A stretch of DNA of 64,000 nucleotides from Chlorophyllum brunneum (lineage: Eukaryota; Basidiomycota; Agaricomycetes; Agaricales; Agaricaceae), in NCBI GenBank assembly GCA_963576785.1, contig OY756147.1, positions 1,798,001 through 1,862,000 on the forward strand. The letters run 5' to 3'. Below the pieces are notes generated by a model. The model was not told where the DNA came from. It ran no database searches and worked only from the letters and a program-made list of their open reading frames with translations. This document shows, one piece after another, positions 10,944 through 23,000 of the stretch (positions are counted from its first letter, which is position 1; the number at the start of each line of letters is the position of its first letter). The position numbers were made by a program, and so were the translations under genes.

Positions 10944-13900
10944 TAATTATTGCTTTTTACCCCCTCTTTTTATAGGTTTTGTCCTTGAAATCTTGTCTAA
11001 AAATTCTTGAACTGCCTCTTTAGCATTTTCTAGCTCTGACTCATCTTCCCATGTGTCTTTCTTAGAGGTATACCCTTTCTAGTGTACTAGGTATTGATTT
11101 CTTCATCCTCTTGTACAATGTCCTTGGATCTCTTCCACTTTGTACTGTTCTTCATCATTGATAATCTCAGGCATCAGTGGTGGTGGAGTGTGCTGGCTGT
11201 CAAACTCAGGTTTATGATAGGGGGAGAGGAGTCTACTGTTAAACATATCATATATTGTCTATGTTTCAGATAATTCCAGTTGGTAACTTGTTTTGCCTAT
11301 TTTCACTTTTATTCAGAACAGTCCATAGTGTTTGTGATCTAGCTTCTTGGTTGGTCTTGTTGTCCTGATGTTACTTGCTTCAAGCCATACTTGTTCTCCT
11401 GGAATATACTCATGTTCTGGTTTGGTGCTGTTACATTTTTCTATCTAAGCCTGGCTATGTTGTAGCATTTTGATCACTTCTTGTTGCATGTCTTGTAATT
11501 CCTGTATTCATTCTGTGATTGCAGGTGCCTTGGTTGTGTTTGTTATATCCCCTTTCCAAGGGTGTTGTCTGTAAACTATTTGGAATGGCAAGTATCTGGT
11601 GGTAGTATGGACTTTGTTGTTGTATTGGAATTCTGCCATGGTCAATCATTTCTTCCAGTTGTCCTGCACATGGTTTATTATGCTTCTGAGGTATGTCTCA
11701 ATCTCTTGGTTGATGTGCTTTGTCTGACCATTAGTTTGTGGGTGATATACCATGGATAAGTTTCTTTGGCTGCCAGTTGCTTGGCATAGTTCTGCCATGA
11801 ATTTTGATGCAAACTGCAGGCCTCTGTTGCTGATGATTCTGCAGGGTATTCCATGTGTTCTCCATATATCATCTTGGTATATATCTCCTAGCTCCTCGGA
11901 TGTCAAGATAGTGTTAACCACACACAGTCTGATCATTTTGCTGAAACAATCAACTATAACAAGTATTGCATCATACCTTTCTGACTCTGGTAACAGTTCT
12001 ATCATGTCAATTAATATTTCTTCCCAGGGTTCTGCTGGTACTGGTAGTGAGTAGAGATGTGTTGTAGATCTTGTCCTAAGTATTTTGTTTTATTAGCATA
12101 TGTCATATCCTTTGATGTACTGTTTGACATTGTTGCATATTTGGGGCCACCAATAACTTTGTTTAAGAAGTTTGATCATTTGATGTTGTCCTGGATGTCC
12201 TATGTCTGTTTTGTCATGATGTTGCCAGAGTAACTCTTGTTATTGGCTGTTGGGTCATATATTCTTTCTTTGAACATTGGTAATCTGTCAGTCTCCCATA
12301 TCTCTTCTGGTTGCTTTTCTTTTTCTTTCAACCACTGTGTTTCCCTCTTTGCCTCCTTTCATATTTGGTGTATTAGGTCTTCTTCTTCTGAAATCTCCTA
12401 TATTTATCAGATTTTTACAGTTGTGTTGTTAAATAGATGGTCAGGTAATAAGGTGATGTCAGTGTTGTCTCAGGTGGTGTCAGCTTTTGTCAATCTTGAT
12501 AATATGTCTACTTTTGTGTTTGTCTTCCTGGGAATGTGTTTCAGTATATAATAGTATTTTTGTAACTCTATTTGCCATCTTGCTTGTTATCCTATGAGCT
12601 GTTGTGGTTTTTGGAAATATTCCAAGTTCTTTGGTCCAGATTTTGAATGGTTCATTGGTATCAAGTAGGTATTGTCTCCTTGTCTTAATTGCTTCTTGGA
12701 TGGCCAGTAGTTCTTTGTTATAGATTTGGTAGTTGTGTTTTGCAGGTGTCATCATTCTTGAGTAGAAGGCAATTGGATGCCAGTGTTCCTTCTGTTTTTG
12801 CGATAGTACCACTCCTACTCCATAGCCTGATGTGTCTACCTCTATCCTGTATTGTCCCTTGTCCTGTGGCATTGCTAGTACCAGTTTGCTTGTGACCTTT
12901 TCCTTGATTCTTTTGAAGGCTTGTTGTTATTGTTCTGTCTATGTCCATTGAGTATCTTTCTTCTTCAGCTTGTGTAAGGGGGCTACTATGTTGCTGAAGT
13001 TGTGTATGAATTGTTGGTAGAAGTTTGCAAAGCCTAGGAATTTTTTGATGTCCTTCAGGGATTTGGGTGTTGGCCATTCCTTTACCACTTTCACTTTCTC
13101 CTCCTCCATTTTAATGCAGCCTTGTCCAACCACAAATCCTAGTATTGGTATCTCCTTTGCATCCAATAAGTATTTTGACCTCTTGAAGTATAACTGATGT
13201 TTGGCTGCAATGTCAAGAAACCTCTTTGTTTGTTCCTCAAGTTCTTTTTGTGTGTTTCCCGGGATAACAAAGTTATCCATATAGTTGACAACTACTTCTT
13301 CATGCAACATTTCTCAGAATACTGTGTTCATCATTCTCTGGAATGTCATGGGTGGGTTACTCATTCCAAAAAACATGACTGTTGGTTCAAATAATATGTT
13401 GTTTGTTATGAATGCTTTCCATTCATTGCCTTCTCTTATTTGGACATTGTTATATCCCCAAATGATATCAAGTTTGTTGAAAACCTTTGTATCTTTGAGT
13501 TGATCAATGACTTTACTTATGAGCAGAAATAGCATTTTATCCTTGATTGTATGTTTGTTCAGCTTCTTGTAGTCCTGTATCAGTTGTTTGGTTTAGGTAT
13601 AAAGAAGCATGGGGTAGCATAGGGGGATTATGATGGTTGAATTCATCCTGAAGCAATATTTTTGTTGAGGAATTTCTGTAGTTCTTGTTTTTCCATTATT
13701 ATTATGGGGTAGACTTTGGACTGCAGTACTGGTAGTGCATTTTCTGACAGATTTATCTTATGGTCCCATATTGTATGTTCAGGTAGTTTGTCAAAGTTTT
13801 TCTTGTTGAACAGGTGCATGTATTACTGTAGGTACATTGGTAGGTCTTCTGAATTTGTCTGGTCTGCTTTTTTCTCTTCTATGTGTTCCTTTAGCATGCA

Positions 13901-14397
13901 TATTCTCTTGTTGAACCATATATCATTGTAGTGTGTAGTACAATCTTTTGGATATCTTGTGAAACATATTATGTTGTTTGTCCAATCAATTTCCAAGTTG
14001 TGTTTGACAAGCCAATCATGTCCAAGGTATAGGTCTGCACTTTCCGGTTGTGTTACCATTGCTTTTATTTCTTCTGTATGTTTTCCATTGTTTAATACCA
14101 GGTGTGCTGTATCTGTTATCTCTCCTTTCTTGTTTTCAGTCCTATTAGCATTGATTACTTTTATCAGAGTCTCAAGGGGTCTGGTTGGGATCTGTTCTTC
14201 TTCTACTACTCTTTGGGCTATGCAGGTATGGGTGCATCCAGAGTCTACTAATGTGGTGATTTGTTTGGGTCCCTTTGTTGTTTTGATAGTTGAATTGAGA
14301 AGAAGTTCATGTGTTGAGTTTCATTTCTGCAGAATTACATATTGTCTATTGTGAAGTAAAACAAGAACTCTAGGTTTATTGGCTTGTGGGTTTGCAC
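10944..14397 (-). pseudogene. Gypsy-1 pol: protease, RT, RNase H, integrase, chromodomain
   Basis: Minus-strand reading. The protease keeps LVDSGCTHT (about 14236). RT matches Gypsy-2 (KVFNKLDIIWGYNN) and has YMDNF where YMDD is expected (about 13270). RNase H has VDTSGYGVGVVLSQKQKEHW. The integrase has MIELLPESERYDAILVIVDC and YHPQTNGQTKHINQEIETYL. The C-terminal chromodomain (YLVH, stop, KGYTSKKDTWEDESELE) lies at about 11000-11110. Many stops and some frameshifts are present. In Gypsy-2 and Gypsy-3 pol ends in a TGA overlapping the next ATG; here an earlier TAA replaces the last Gln codon. Confidence 0.88.
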
Positions 14398-14875
14398 CTA
14401 CTTGGAGCTTTTGGCAAAATCCTCCTTTGCCTCTTCTTCTTGCTCAGTTTCCTCAGTAATCTCCCTGATGTGCACTTTCTTTGGTACTTTGCAATTCTTC
14501 AAAATATGGCCTTGTTTGCCACAATTATAACATGTTAATCTGGTGTACATGATCTTTGTTTTCTTACAGTAGTATTTGGCAATATGCCCATATAGATTGC
14601 AGTTGAAACATCTTGGTTTGCCATTCTGGTCAGTGTCTGTCCTCTGTCTTCCAATTTCCATTAGTTGTCCTCCACCTCCATACATGACTCCTGTAGTGGT
14701 TCTAACATCTCCATGCATAATGTCCATTGTTTCATATTCTTGTCCTACTGTGAGAATTGTGGTTCTCCATTTCTTGTACATTATTGGAATTGAGGCTGTT
14801 GGATAGCCTACAATGGTTTGGATGATGTCTGCTCTGGAGTGTCATTTGAGAAGGAAGATGGTGTGTATATTGTCT

Positions 14876-17211
14876 TTTTTTTTATTTTTTTTATTTTTTA
14901 TTTTTTTTTATATAGCGGTGCTCAAACACAGTCTGTATGTACATACATACAAAGGTAGAACATAGAGAATGTTTGGAGTGAGGAAAGTATGTAAACTAAC
15001 CCCACAAGACTCGACGCCATCTAGCATGTACACTAGAGAGATGTTTGGTACCTAAGTTGATCAGCAAGGAAAAGAAAAGAGGAATTCGGAAAGAGAGAGA
15101 GTGAGAGAGAGAAATTGATAGAAAGAAACTACCAACTCGCAATCACAAGGGGGAACAACAAACGGTACTAGCGTGTGGGAGGGCATTTGCCCAGACACCA
15201 CGGGAGAGATGGGTTTTGAATGAAAACTATATATAAAATAGTAGACAAGTGAGGAAGGGAGAGATAGAGAAATGAATTTGAAGTCCATAACTGGGAGAGC
15301 ATAAGAAAAAAGAGAAAAAAAAGGAAAAGGATTTACACAGGCGCAGACCCAAACCTCCTTTGGACTTGATGACGATGTAACAGGGGTATTGACCCGGCAC
15401 AGATACGAGGGCGGTCAGGTTCTGGGGGAAAGCTGAACATGGTGGGGTTATGATGCAAGAAGTTGACAAAAGTCTTGATGGTATCGATGCCAAAGTGTTG
15501 ATCGAAGTTGTTGCAATGATAGAGGATGTGCGACCTAGTCTGTACCATTTGACTGTTACAGTGGTGGCATGATAGGTCCTCGTTGGAGAAGAATTGAAGT
15601 CAAAACTCCCTGATTGGGGCGTGGCAAAGGATGGCGCGACACGCTCTTGCGAAGAGCTAAGGCTGGTAACCGCATTCTCGTATCCAGGGACCGGACTTGA
15701 TGTGCAATGGTAAAGTGGAGGCCCCATTCGCTTGCACCAGGAGGTGGAGGAAGGAGCTACCGCTGTATTTCTTGAATCCGAACATGGCCTGCCATGTATG
15801 GATTGCTTGTTCAGTGGACTTCTTGCATAAGTAGTCCACAGAGTTAGGGACACAGTGATTTCTACCCTGGTTAGGCCAGGTGACTGTTTGAATCCAATTG
15901 TGGGTGGCTTTCTGTATACCGTATTTACACTTCGATGGTGTGTGATAAAAGGAAAGGTGGTACTGGTCTGACTTGTTGAACCAAGCCAGGAGCGCCTTCA
16001 ATGTGAGGATAGATTGTTGCTGGCAGGAGTGCAGCGAATAATCGAGTAGGAGCCGAGAGGCTGCGATGGAATCGGTGAACACATGAATGTGCTCAACCTA
16101 GTCATATTCTGCAGTTGTGAGTACCTTGGTGATTCCTAAGTACTGTGCAACCAGTTCTGTGTCTGTTGACATAGTTCCTCCGAGCCTCTTCATGATAGAA
16201 CTCCCGCCGTCTAGGTGTCAAATAGTAGCTGCCGCTGTGAACTGACTAGCAAGTGGGTTGGGGTTGGGGTGGACCGAGCTGTCCATGCCAATAATAATGG
16301 ACTTGTCATCCATTGTCGCATTAGTTGTAACATCGTCCCAAAGCGTCTTCGAGAGGTGAGGGCTGTCCCAGTTAAATCCTGTAAAAGATACATTAGTAGG
16401 GAAACAGTCAAGTAACCTACGTCTGGGCCAGGCAGATTTAGAAACAGAGTTAAAGTGTTCTATATAACGAGTCTCGGGGGTGGGGTGCGAAATATCCATC
16501 ACAGCTCCAAGTGTCTTCTTCTTCTGAATCTCCGTAAAATTCTTGATGTAAAGTTGGTGAGGGGAAGAATGATGCTCCTTTGTCAATCTTGCCAATGTGT
16601 GTTCATTGTCCAATGTATGAAGCCTCGACGTCTGTCGTTCGACCAACTTTCAGAGATGGAGTTTGATGGGCATGAGCCCTGCAAGGGATTCTATGCTACC
16701 TGTGGGAGAAGTCTGGAAGGCCCCGGTAATCCAGAGCACTGCACTTCGTTGCATTTTGTTGAGGATTTCACAAGTCCCTTTAGTCCGTGACCTATCGTGA
16801 AACCAAAGTCGGTATCCATATGTCACCACTGGTACAACACACGAATGGTATAATAATCTTTTGTTGCTGGGGGACAGACCTCTTACGGAGTTCTCTAGTA
16901 TTTTCATTGCCTTAATTGTGGATATCGCTTTGGCGGAGTAGAATCGAACATGTTCCTTGAAGGTCAGCATCCGGTCAAAGTAGAAACTGAGATAACGCCA
17001 ATGGGTTTTCAGTTTGAGGGGGGTGCGGCCAGTGAACGGTGGTGATCCCAAATCAATAGAGGGATTTGAGTCCTGTCTTGCACGTGTAAAGTGAAAGACT
17101 TCAGACTTGCCGTGTTCAATTTTTAGGCCAAATTCGTTCATGAGCCGCTCCATTTTGCGGTACATGTGTTGAAGGATTTCAATGTTCCGTTCAAGGGACG
17201 GAGATTGTGCA
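14876..17211 (-). mobile_element. LINE-1: 5'-truncated Tad-like LINE in Gypsy-1 gag
   Basis: The poly(A) tail appears as a T-rich run at 14876-14917. The element is flanked by the exact 15-bp duplication GTGTGTATATTGTCT at 14861-14875 and 17212-17226. It begins inside RT just after the catalytic FVDD motif, so the 5' half is missing, as expected of incomplete target-primed reverse transcription. The 3' UTR (14918-15332) contains a GA-rich run and matches the 3' ends of LINE-2, -3 and -4. Confidence 0.93.
15333..17211 (-). pseudogene. LINE-1 ORF2 fragment: RT C-terminus and RNase H
   Basis: Translation from the truncated start gives RT thumb-side sequence (HMYRKMERLMNEFGLKIEH, GKSEVFHFTRARQDSN). 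RNase H follows with IIIGMDSSVHPNPNP (first Asp), STDTELVAQYLGI (Glu) and VFTDSIAASRLLLD (Asp), then WFNKSDQYHLSFYHTPSKCK. A C-terminal Cys/His cluster (CHHC..H..C) comes before FGSAPV and the stop at 15333-15335. A few stops and frameshifts interrupt it. Confidence 0.88.
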
Positions 17212-18087
17212 GTGTGTATATTGTCTGTTTTGTACCTTCAATGCTTCAAATTCAATTATGAAATCAGTGGTGTTTCTCTTTCCCTGTTTGAACAACTCAA
17301 TTTCTCCTTCTGCTATTGCCTTCCTATTTTCCAATGAGAATGTGGCTGTCATCTCTTTAGCAAAGTCATCAAATGTTGGTGTTTTCTTGTCCTGGATGGC
17401 TAATAATTTGGTATTTGCATAGGGTCCTGCCAGTCCTCCTCTTGTTCTTGCTAATACTCCAATTATCTTTTGCTTGTTATCATTGATCTTGTTGAAGAGT
17501 GTCCATAGGAACATTGCTCTCTACCAATTATCAAACTTAGTTCTATCTCCATTGAAGTATCCTGGTTCTGGGGCTAAGTTCTTTGGGAGGTTGACTTTGT
17601 TGGCTATTTCTGATTCTGTTTCAGATTTCTGGTGTTCATTCTTGTGTGTCTCAGAAATTTCTATATCAGATTGGTTCTCGGTGACTTCTATGTCAGATGA
17701 AGCTTTGGTGACTTCTATATCAGATGTTTCAGATTCACTGTCGTTGTAAGTTTTGGTGATTTCTATATTGGATGGAGTTTTGGCAACTTCTATGTCAGGT
17801 ATGGTCTTAGTAACTTCAGTATTGAATAGAGTCTCAAAGAGTGCTGCTTTTTTGTCTATGCTGTATTCAGATTTCTGCTGTTTAAGGCCTTCAGGGATTT
17901 TTGGTTCTGTTTGTTGTTTGGATTCAGTAGTTATGGGTGATCCCTAGATATCTGTTGGTCTTGGGGCTCTAGGTCTTCTTGGTATTCTCAATGAGCTACT
18001 GCTGCTCATATACTATCGTCCTGGTCGGAGGCTATTATTCCAAGCCTAGCTACAAATAGTGGCACCTCTCTTGTAAGGTGAGTCAAA

Positions 18088-18102
18088 TGTCACTTTACCA
18101 AA
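18088..18102 (-). promoter_or_regulatory. Gypsy-1 self-complementary primer-binding site
   Basis: Directly inside the 5' LTR, element sense TTTGGTAAAGTGACA. Its core is complementary to the ACTTTACCAA motif about 25 bp after the LTR TATA box. It fits a self-priming site as in Tf1/sushi chromoviruses; no match to a tRNA 3' end was recognised. Confidence 0.7.
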
Positions 18103-18407
18103 TATTACAACCTTAGTCTATAACTCAGGTTGCAAGTCTTTGGATAAAAACAAGGAAGTAGAGAGAAGAGAAAAAGATGATACAATTGGTAAAGTATAAG
18201 GAATACATCAAGTATTGCTACACTTTATATACTAGTGGTGGTTACTAAGAATAAGGAATGGAGTAATGGAGTTATAGGGAATGAGTAGAATGAGTCACAA
18301 AGAGTACAGCTTTATGGAGCAAAACAGGAGGTAAAATGAGTACAGAGTAAATGATGAGTATGACAGGCATATAATAGGAATGTACTGTCTATCTATACTT
18401 CATAACA
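18103..18407 (-). repeat. Gypsy-1 5' LTR
   Basis: 305 bp, with TATTACAACC at its inner edge (drifted from TGTTACAACC) and CATAACA at its outer edge. It is followed directly by CAGTCCCAGAATGC, the start of the inverted-repeat element. Its divergence from the left LTR is far above that of the other pairs. Confidence 0.85.
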
Positions 18408-18477
18408 CAGTCCCAGAATGCTTAGCTTATATAATCATTGTTCCGACATTTTACCAAAACTTGAACAACTCTTAACA

Positions 18478-18779
18478 TGTTATGAACTATAGATAGACAG
18501 TACATTCTTATCATGCACCTGTCATACTCATTCCGATGTAACCGCTTCACCTCCTTGTTTCATCCCTTAAAGGCTGTTCTCTTCCTGACTCATTCCATTC
18601 ATCCTTATGACTCCATTACTCTGTTCCCTTATTATTAGCACTCACCACTAGTATATAAAGTGTAGTAATACTTGATGTATTCCTTATACTTTACCAATTG
18701 TATCATCCCTTACTCTTTCTTTACTTCCTTGTCTGTAACCAAAGACTTGCTACCTGAGTCATAGACTAAGGTTGTAGCA
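18478..18779 (+). repeat. Gypsy-2 5' LTR with TATA box
   Basis: TGTTATGAAC..GTTGTAGCA. The TATA box TATATAAAG lies at about 18653-18661. About 25 bp downstream is TTATACTTTACCAATTG (about 18685-18701), the predicted start of the transcript (R region). Confidence 0.92.
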
Positions 18780-18794
18780 TTTGGTAAAGTGACA
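18780..18794 (+). promoter_or_regulatory. Gypsy-2 self-complementary primer-binding site
   Basis: TTTGGTAAAGTGACA begins at the first base after the LTR. Ten bases (TTGGTAAAGT) pair with ACTTTACCAA in the LTR at the predicted transcript 5' end. The pairing is 12 bases in Gypsy-3. Confidence 0.72.
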
Positions 18795-18872
18795 TTTGAC
18801 TCACCTTACAAGAGAGGTGCTACTATTTGTAGCTAGGCTTGGAATAATAGCCTCTGACCAGGATGATAGTAT

Positions 18873-20051
18873 ATGAGCAGCAGTAGCTCATCGAGAACAC
18901 CAAGAAGACCAAGAGCTCTGAGACCAACAGACATCCAGGAATCACCCATAACCACCAGCTCCAAATGACAAATAGAACCAGACATCCCTGAAGGCCTTAA
19001 ATGGCAGAAATCTGACCACAGTGTAAATGAAGACACAGCTCTTTTCAAGACCCCATTTGATACAGAAATTGCCGAAGCCACATCCAACATAGAAGTTGCC
19101 AAGACCTATGAAAACAGAGAATCTGAAACATCCAACATTGAAGTCACTGAGACCCATAAGAACAAACACAGTGAACCTGAGACAGAATTAGAAATGGCCG
19201 ATGAAATCAACTTCCCAAAGAACCTAGTACCAGAGCCAGGATACTTCAATGGAGATAGAACCAAGTTTGATGATTGGTGGAGAGCGATGTCCTTATGGAC
19301 ACTCTTCAACAAAATTGAAGATAACAAACAAAGGATAATTGGAGTATTAGCACAGATGAAAGGAGGACTAGCAGGTCCTTATGCCAATGCCAAGTTACAA
19401 ACAATTCAAGACAAGAAAATACCGGCATTCAATGATTTCACAAAGGAGATGGTTGCCACCTTCTCCTTGAGGAATAGGAAGGCTATAGCAGAAGGAGAAA
19501 TCGAGTTGTTCAAACAGGGAAAGAGGAATACTGTGGACTTCTTAATAGAGTTTGAAGTATTGAAGACCCAAGTAGGAATAGACAATGTGCATGCAATATT
19601 CCTCCTCAAATGACACACCAGAGCAGACATCATTCAAACTATTGTAGGCTATCCAGCAGCCTCAATCCCAGACACATATAGCAAATGGAGAAACACAATC
19701 CTCGCAGTAGGACAAGGATACAAAATGACAGACATCACCCAAGGAGATGTCAGAACAAACACAGGAGTCACATATGAAGGTGGAGGACAACCAATGGAGG
19801 TTGGCAGACAAAGGGCAGATACCAATCAGAACGGTAAACCAAGGTGTTTTAACTGCAACCTATATGGACATATTGCCAAATATTGCCACAAGAAAACAAA
19901 GGTCACATACACCAAGATAATGTGCTATAATTGTGGAAAACAAGGACATATCTCAAAGAATTGTAAAGCACCAAAGAAAGCACACATCAGAGAAGTCACC
20001 AAGGAGATAGAAGAAGAGATAAAAGAGGATTTTGTTGAAGGCTCCAAGTAG
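18873..20051 (+). pseudogene. Gypsy-2 gag
   Basis: ATG at 18873 (MSSSSSSRTPRRPRALRPTD), chosen because the same Ser-rich start occurs in Gypsy-1 and Gypsy-3. TGA stops occur at 18966-18968 and 19611-19613. Otherwise the frame is continuous to TAG at 20049-20051. Contents in order: the acidic DIEVTK-type repeat (three units), capsid-like NLVPEPGYFNGDRTKFDDWW, LFNKIEDNKQRIIGVLAQMK and LIEFEVLKTQ, then knuckles CFNCNLYGHIAKYC and CYNCGKQGHISKNC, and an acidic tail. Confidence 0.9.
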
Positions 20052-23000
20052 GCACAAACTTGCGAGCCCAGAAACCTAGAGTCCCTGTTTTACTTCATAA
20101 TAGATGATATGTGATCCCACAGAAATGGAACTCAACACGCAAACTTCTCCTCGACTCAACAATCAGAACAAAGAAAGGACCCAAACAAATCACCACACTG
20201 GTAGATTTGGGATGTACCCACATGTACATAGCAGAAAGAACAGTAAAAGAAGAACAAATCACAACCAAACCCCTAGAAACCCCAATACACATAATCAATG
20301 CTGACAGAGCTGAGAACAAAAAAGGAGAGATGACAGACACAGCACAACTGGTATTAAGCAACAGCAGACACATGGAAGAAATTGAAGCAATGGTAACACA
20401 ACTAGAGAGTACAGATCTATATCTCGGACATAACTGGCTAGTCAAACACAACCCGGAAATCAACTGGACAAACAACATAATATACTTCAATAGATGTCCA
20501 AAGGACTGCACCACACACCACAACGACATACAGTTCAATGAAAGAATATGCACGGTAAAAGAACACATAGAAGAAAAGAAAACCGATCAACAGACCCAGA
20601 AGATCTACCGACATACCTACAGCAATATATGTACCTATTCAACAAGAAGAACTTCAACAAACTGCCAGAACACACAATATGGGACCACAAGATAAACCTG
20701 TCAGAGGACGCACCACCAGTACTACAGTCCAAAGTCTACCCAATGACAATAACAGAAAAACAAGAACTGCAAAGATTCCTTGACAAAAATATTGCCTCAG
20801 GATGAATTTGACCATCACAATCTCCTTATGCAACCCCATGCTTCTTCATACCCAAGAAGGACGGAACCAAGCAGCTAGTACAAGACTACAAAAAATTAAA
20901 TAAACACACAATTAAAGACAAAATGCCACTTTTGCTGATAAGCAAAGTTATTGACAGACTCAAGGATATGAAAGTCTTCAACAAGCTTGACATTATTTGG
21001 GGGTACAACAATGTCCGGATCAGAGAAGGCAATGAATGGAAAGCAGCATTTGTAATGAACAACAGACTATTCAAACCAATAGTCATGTTCTTTGGAATGA
21101 GCAACTCACCAGCAACATTCCAAAGGATGATGAACATGGTCTTTCGAGAAATGGTACATGAAAGAGCAGTTGTCAACTACATGGATGACTTTGTCATCCC
21201 CAGAACCACACAACAGGAACTTGAAGACAGGACAAAACAATTTCTCAACATTGCAGCAAAACACCAATTGTACTTCAAAAGATCAAAATGCATATTTGAT
21301 GCAAAAGAAATACCTATATTGGGATTTGTAGTAGGACAAGGCAGTGTTAAAATAATCACCAAGGTACTTGCAACCGCAGAATATGACCAGGTTGAGCACA
21401 TTCACGTGTTCACCAACTCCATTGCAGCCTCCCGGCTCTTACTCAATTGTTCGCCACACTCCTGCCAGTGACAATCCATCCTCACATCGAAGGCACTCCT
21501 GGTCTGGTTCAACAAGTCAGACCAACACCGCCTTTCCTTTTATCACACGCCGTCGAAGTGTAAATATGGTATTCAAAAAGCCACTCACAATTGGATTCAA
21601 ACAGTTGCCTGGCCTAACCAGGGTAGAAATCACTGGGTCCCTAACTCCGTGGACTACTTACAAAAAAAGTCCACCGAACGAGCGATCCATACATGGCAAG
21701 CCATGTTCGGATTCAAGAAATACAGTGGTAACTCCTTCCTCCACCTCCTGGTGCAAGCAAATGGGGCCTCCGCCTCACCGTTGCACATCAAGTCCGGTCC
21801 CTGGATACAAGAATGCAGTTACCAGCCTCAGCTCTTTGCAAGAGCATGTTGCGCCATTCTTTGCCATGCCCCGATTGGGGAGTTTCGACTTCAATTCTTC
21901 CCCAACGAGGACCTATCATGCCACCACTGTGACAGTCAAATGATACAGACTAGGTTGCACATCCTCTATCGTTGCAACAACTTCGATCATCATTTTGGTG
22001 TTGACACCATCAAGACTTTCATCAACTTCTTGCATCGCAACCCTACCATGTTCAGCTTCCCTCCAGAACCTGACTGCCCTCATATCCGTGCCGGGTCAAT
22101 ACCCCTGTTACATTGTCGTCAAGTCCAAAGGAGGTTTGGGTCTGCGCCTGTGTAAATCCTTTTCTTTTTCTCTTTTCCTTATGCTCTCCCGGTTATGGAC
22201 TTCAAATTCATTCCTCTATCTCTCCCTTCCTCACTCGTCTACTATTTTATATATAGTTTTCATTCAAAATCCATCTCTCCCGTGGTGTCTGGGCAAATGC
22301 CCTCCCACATGCTAGTACCATTTGTTGTTCCCCCTTGTGATTGCGAGTTGGTAGTTTCTTTCTATCAATTTCTCTCTCTCACTCTCTCTCTTTCCGAATT
22401 CCTCTTTTCCTATTTCTTGCCAATCAATGTAGGTACCAAACATCTCTCTAGTGTATGCGCTAGACGGCGTCGAGTCTTGAGGGGTTAGTTTACACATAGT
22501 TTACTTTCCTTGCTCTGAACATTCTGTACGTTCTAACTTTGTATGTATGTACATGCGGACTGCATTCGAGCACTGCTATATAAATTGTTGAATTAAAAAA
22601 AAAAAAAAAAAAAAAAAGCAGTGTTAAAATGGAGGAGGAGAAGATAAAAGTGGTGAAAGAATAGCCAACACCCAAATCCTTAAAAGACATTGAGAAATTC
22701 CTAGGATTTGCAAACTTCTACCGACGATTCATTCATGACTTCAGCAACATAGCAGCCCTGCTACACGAGCTGAAGAAAAAGGACACACAATGGGAATAGA
22801 CAGAATGACAACAGCAAGTCTTCAAAAGAATCAAAGAAAAATTCACAAGTGAACCAGTACTAGCAATACCACAAGACAAGAGGCAATACAAAGTATAAGT
22901 GGACATGTCAGGATATGGAATAGGAGTAGTACTATCACAAAAACAGAAAGAACACTGGCACCCAATCACATTCCACTCAAGAACAATGACTCCAGCAGAA

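Larger units (their letters stand above)
14398..18009 (-). pseudogene. Gypsy-1 gag, interrupted by LINE-1
   Basis: ATG at 18009-18007 opens a Ser-rich start (MSSSS.., as in Gypsy-2). An acidic repeat of about nine residues based on DIEVTK follows, in about six copies (17620-17860), then the capsid-like part with NLAPEPGYFNGDRTKFD and FLWTLFNKINDNKQKIIG. LINE-1 splits it at 17211/14876. Beyond it lie two knuckles: CFNCNLYGHIAKYYC, which has an extra residue compared with the Gypsy-2 copy, and CYNCGKQGHILKNC. It ends at the TAG at 14398-14400. Pol lies in the -1 frame relative to gag. Confidence 0.87.
2688..18407 (-). mobile_element. Gypsy-1: Ty3/gypsy chromovirus, decayed, hosting Copia-1 and LINE-1
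   Basis: Two 305-bp LTRs (2688-2992 and 18103-18407) bound an internal region. Reading right to left it holds gag, pol with a chromodomain, and an extra ORF. The element is split by Copia-1 (3040-9971, with ACTAC on both sides) and by LINE-1 (14876-17211, with a 15-bp duplication on both sides). Removing both leaves about 6.4 kb. The LTRs differ at many positions, clearly more than the Copia-1 pair. The flanks do not match (ATGGA on the left, CAGTC on the right), so the element is probably a recombinant of two copies. Pol carries stops such as the one inside the chromodomain. Confidence 0.9.

Noticed and set aside
18780..18794. A tRNA primer for the gypsy elements
   Set aside because: The sequence lacks the usual TGG start complementary to CCA and instead pairs with the element's own LTR.
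20095..20568. Hydrophobic minus-strand ORFs opposite the gypsy pol regions
   Set aside because: They recur wherever the protease/RT region occurs and are the reverse strand of an A-rich coding sequence; no independent support.
22370..22400. CT-rich run taken as a microsatellite locus
   Set aside because: The same run (or its complement) occurs at the same place in the 3' UTR of all four LINEs, so it is part of the element.
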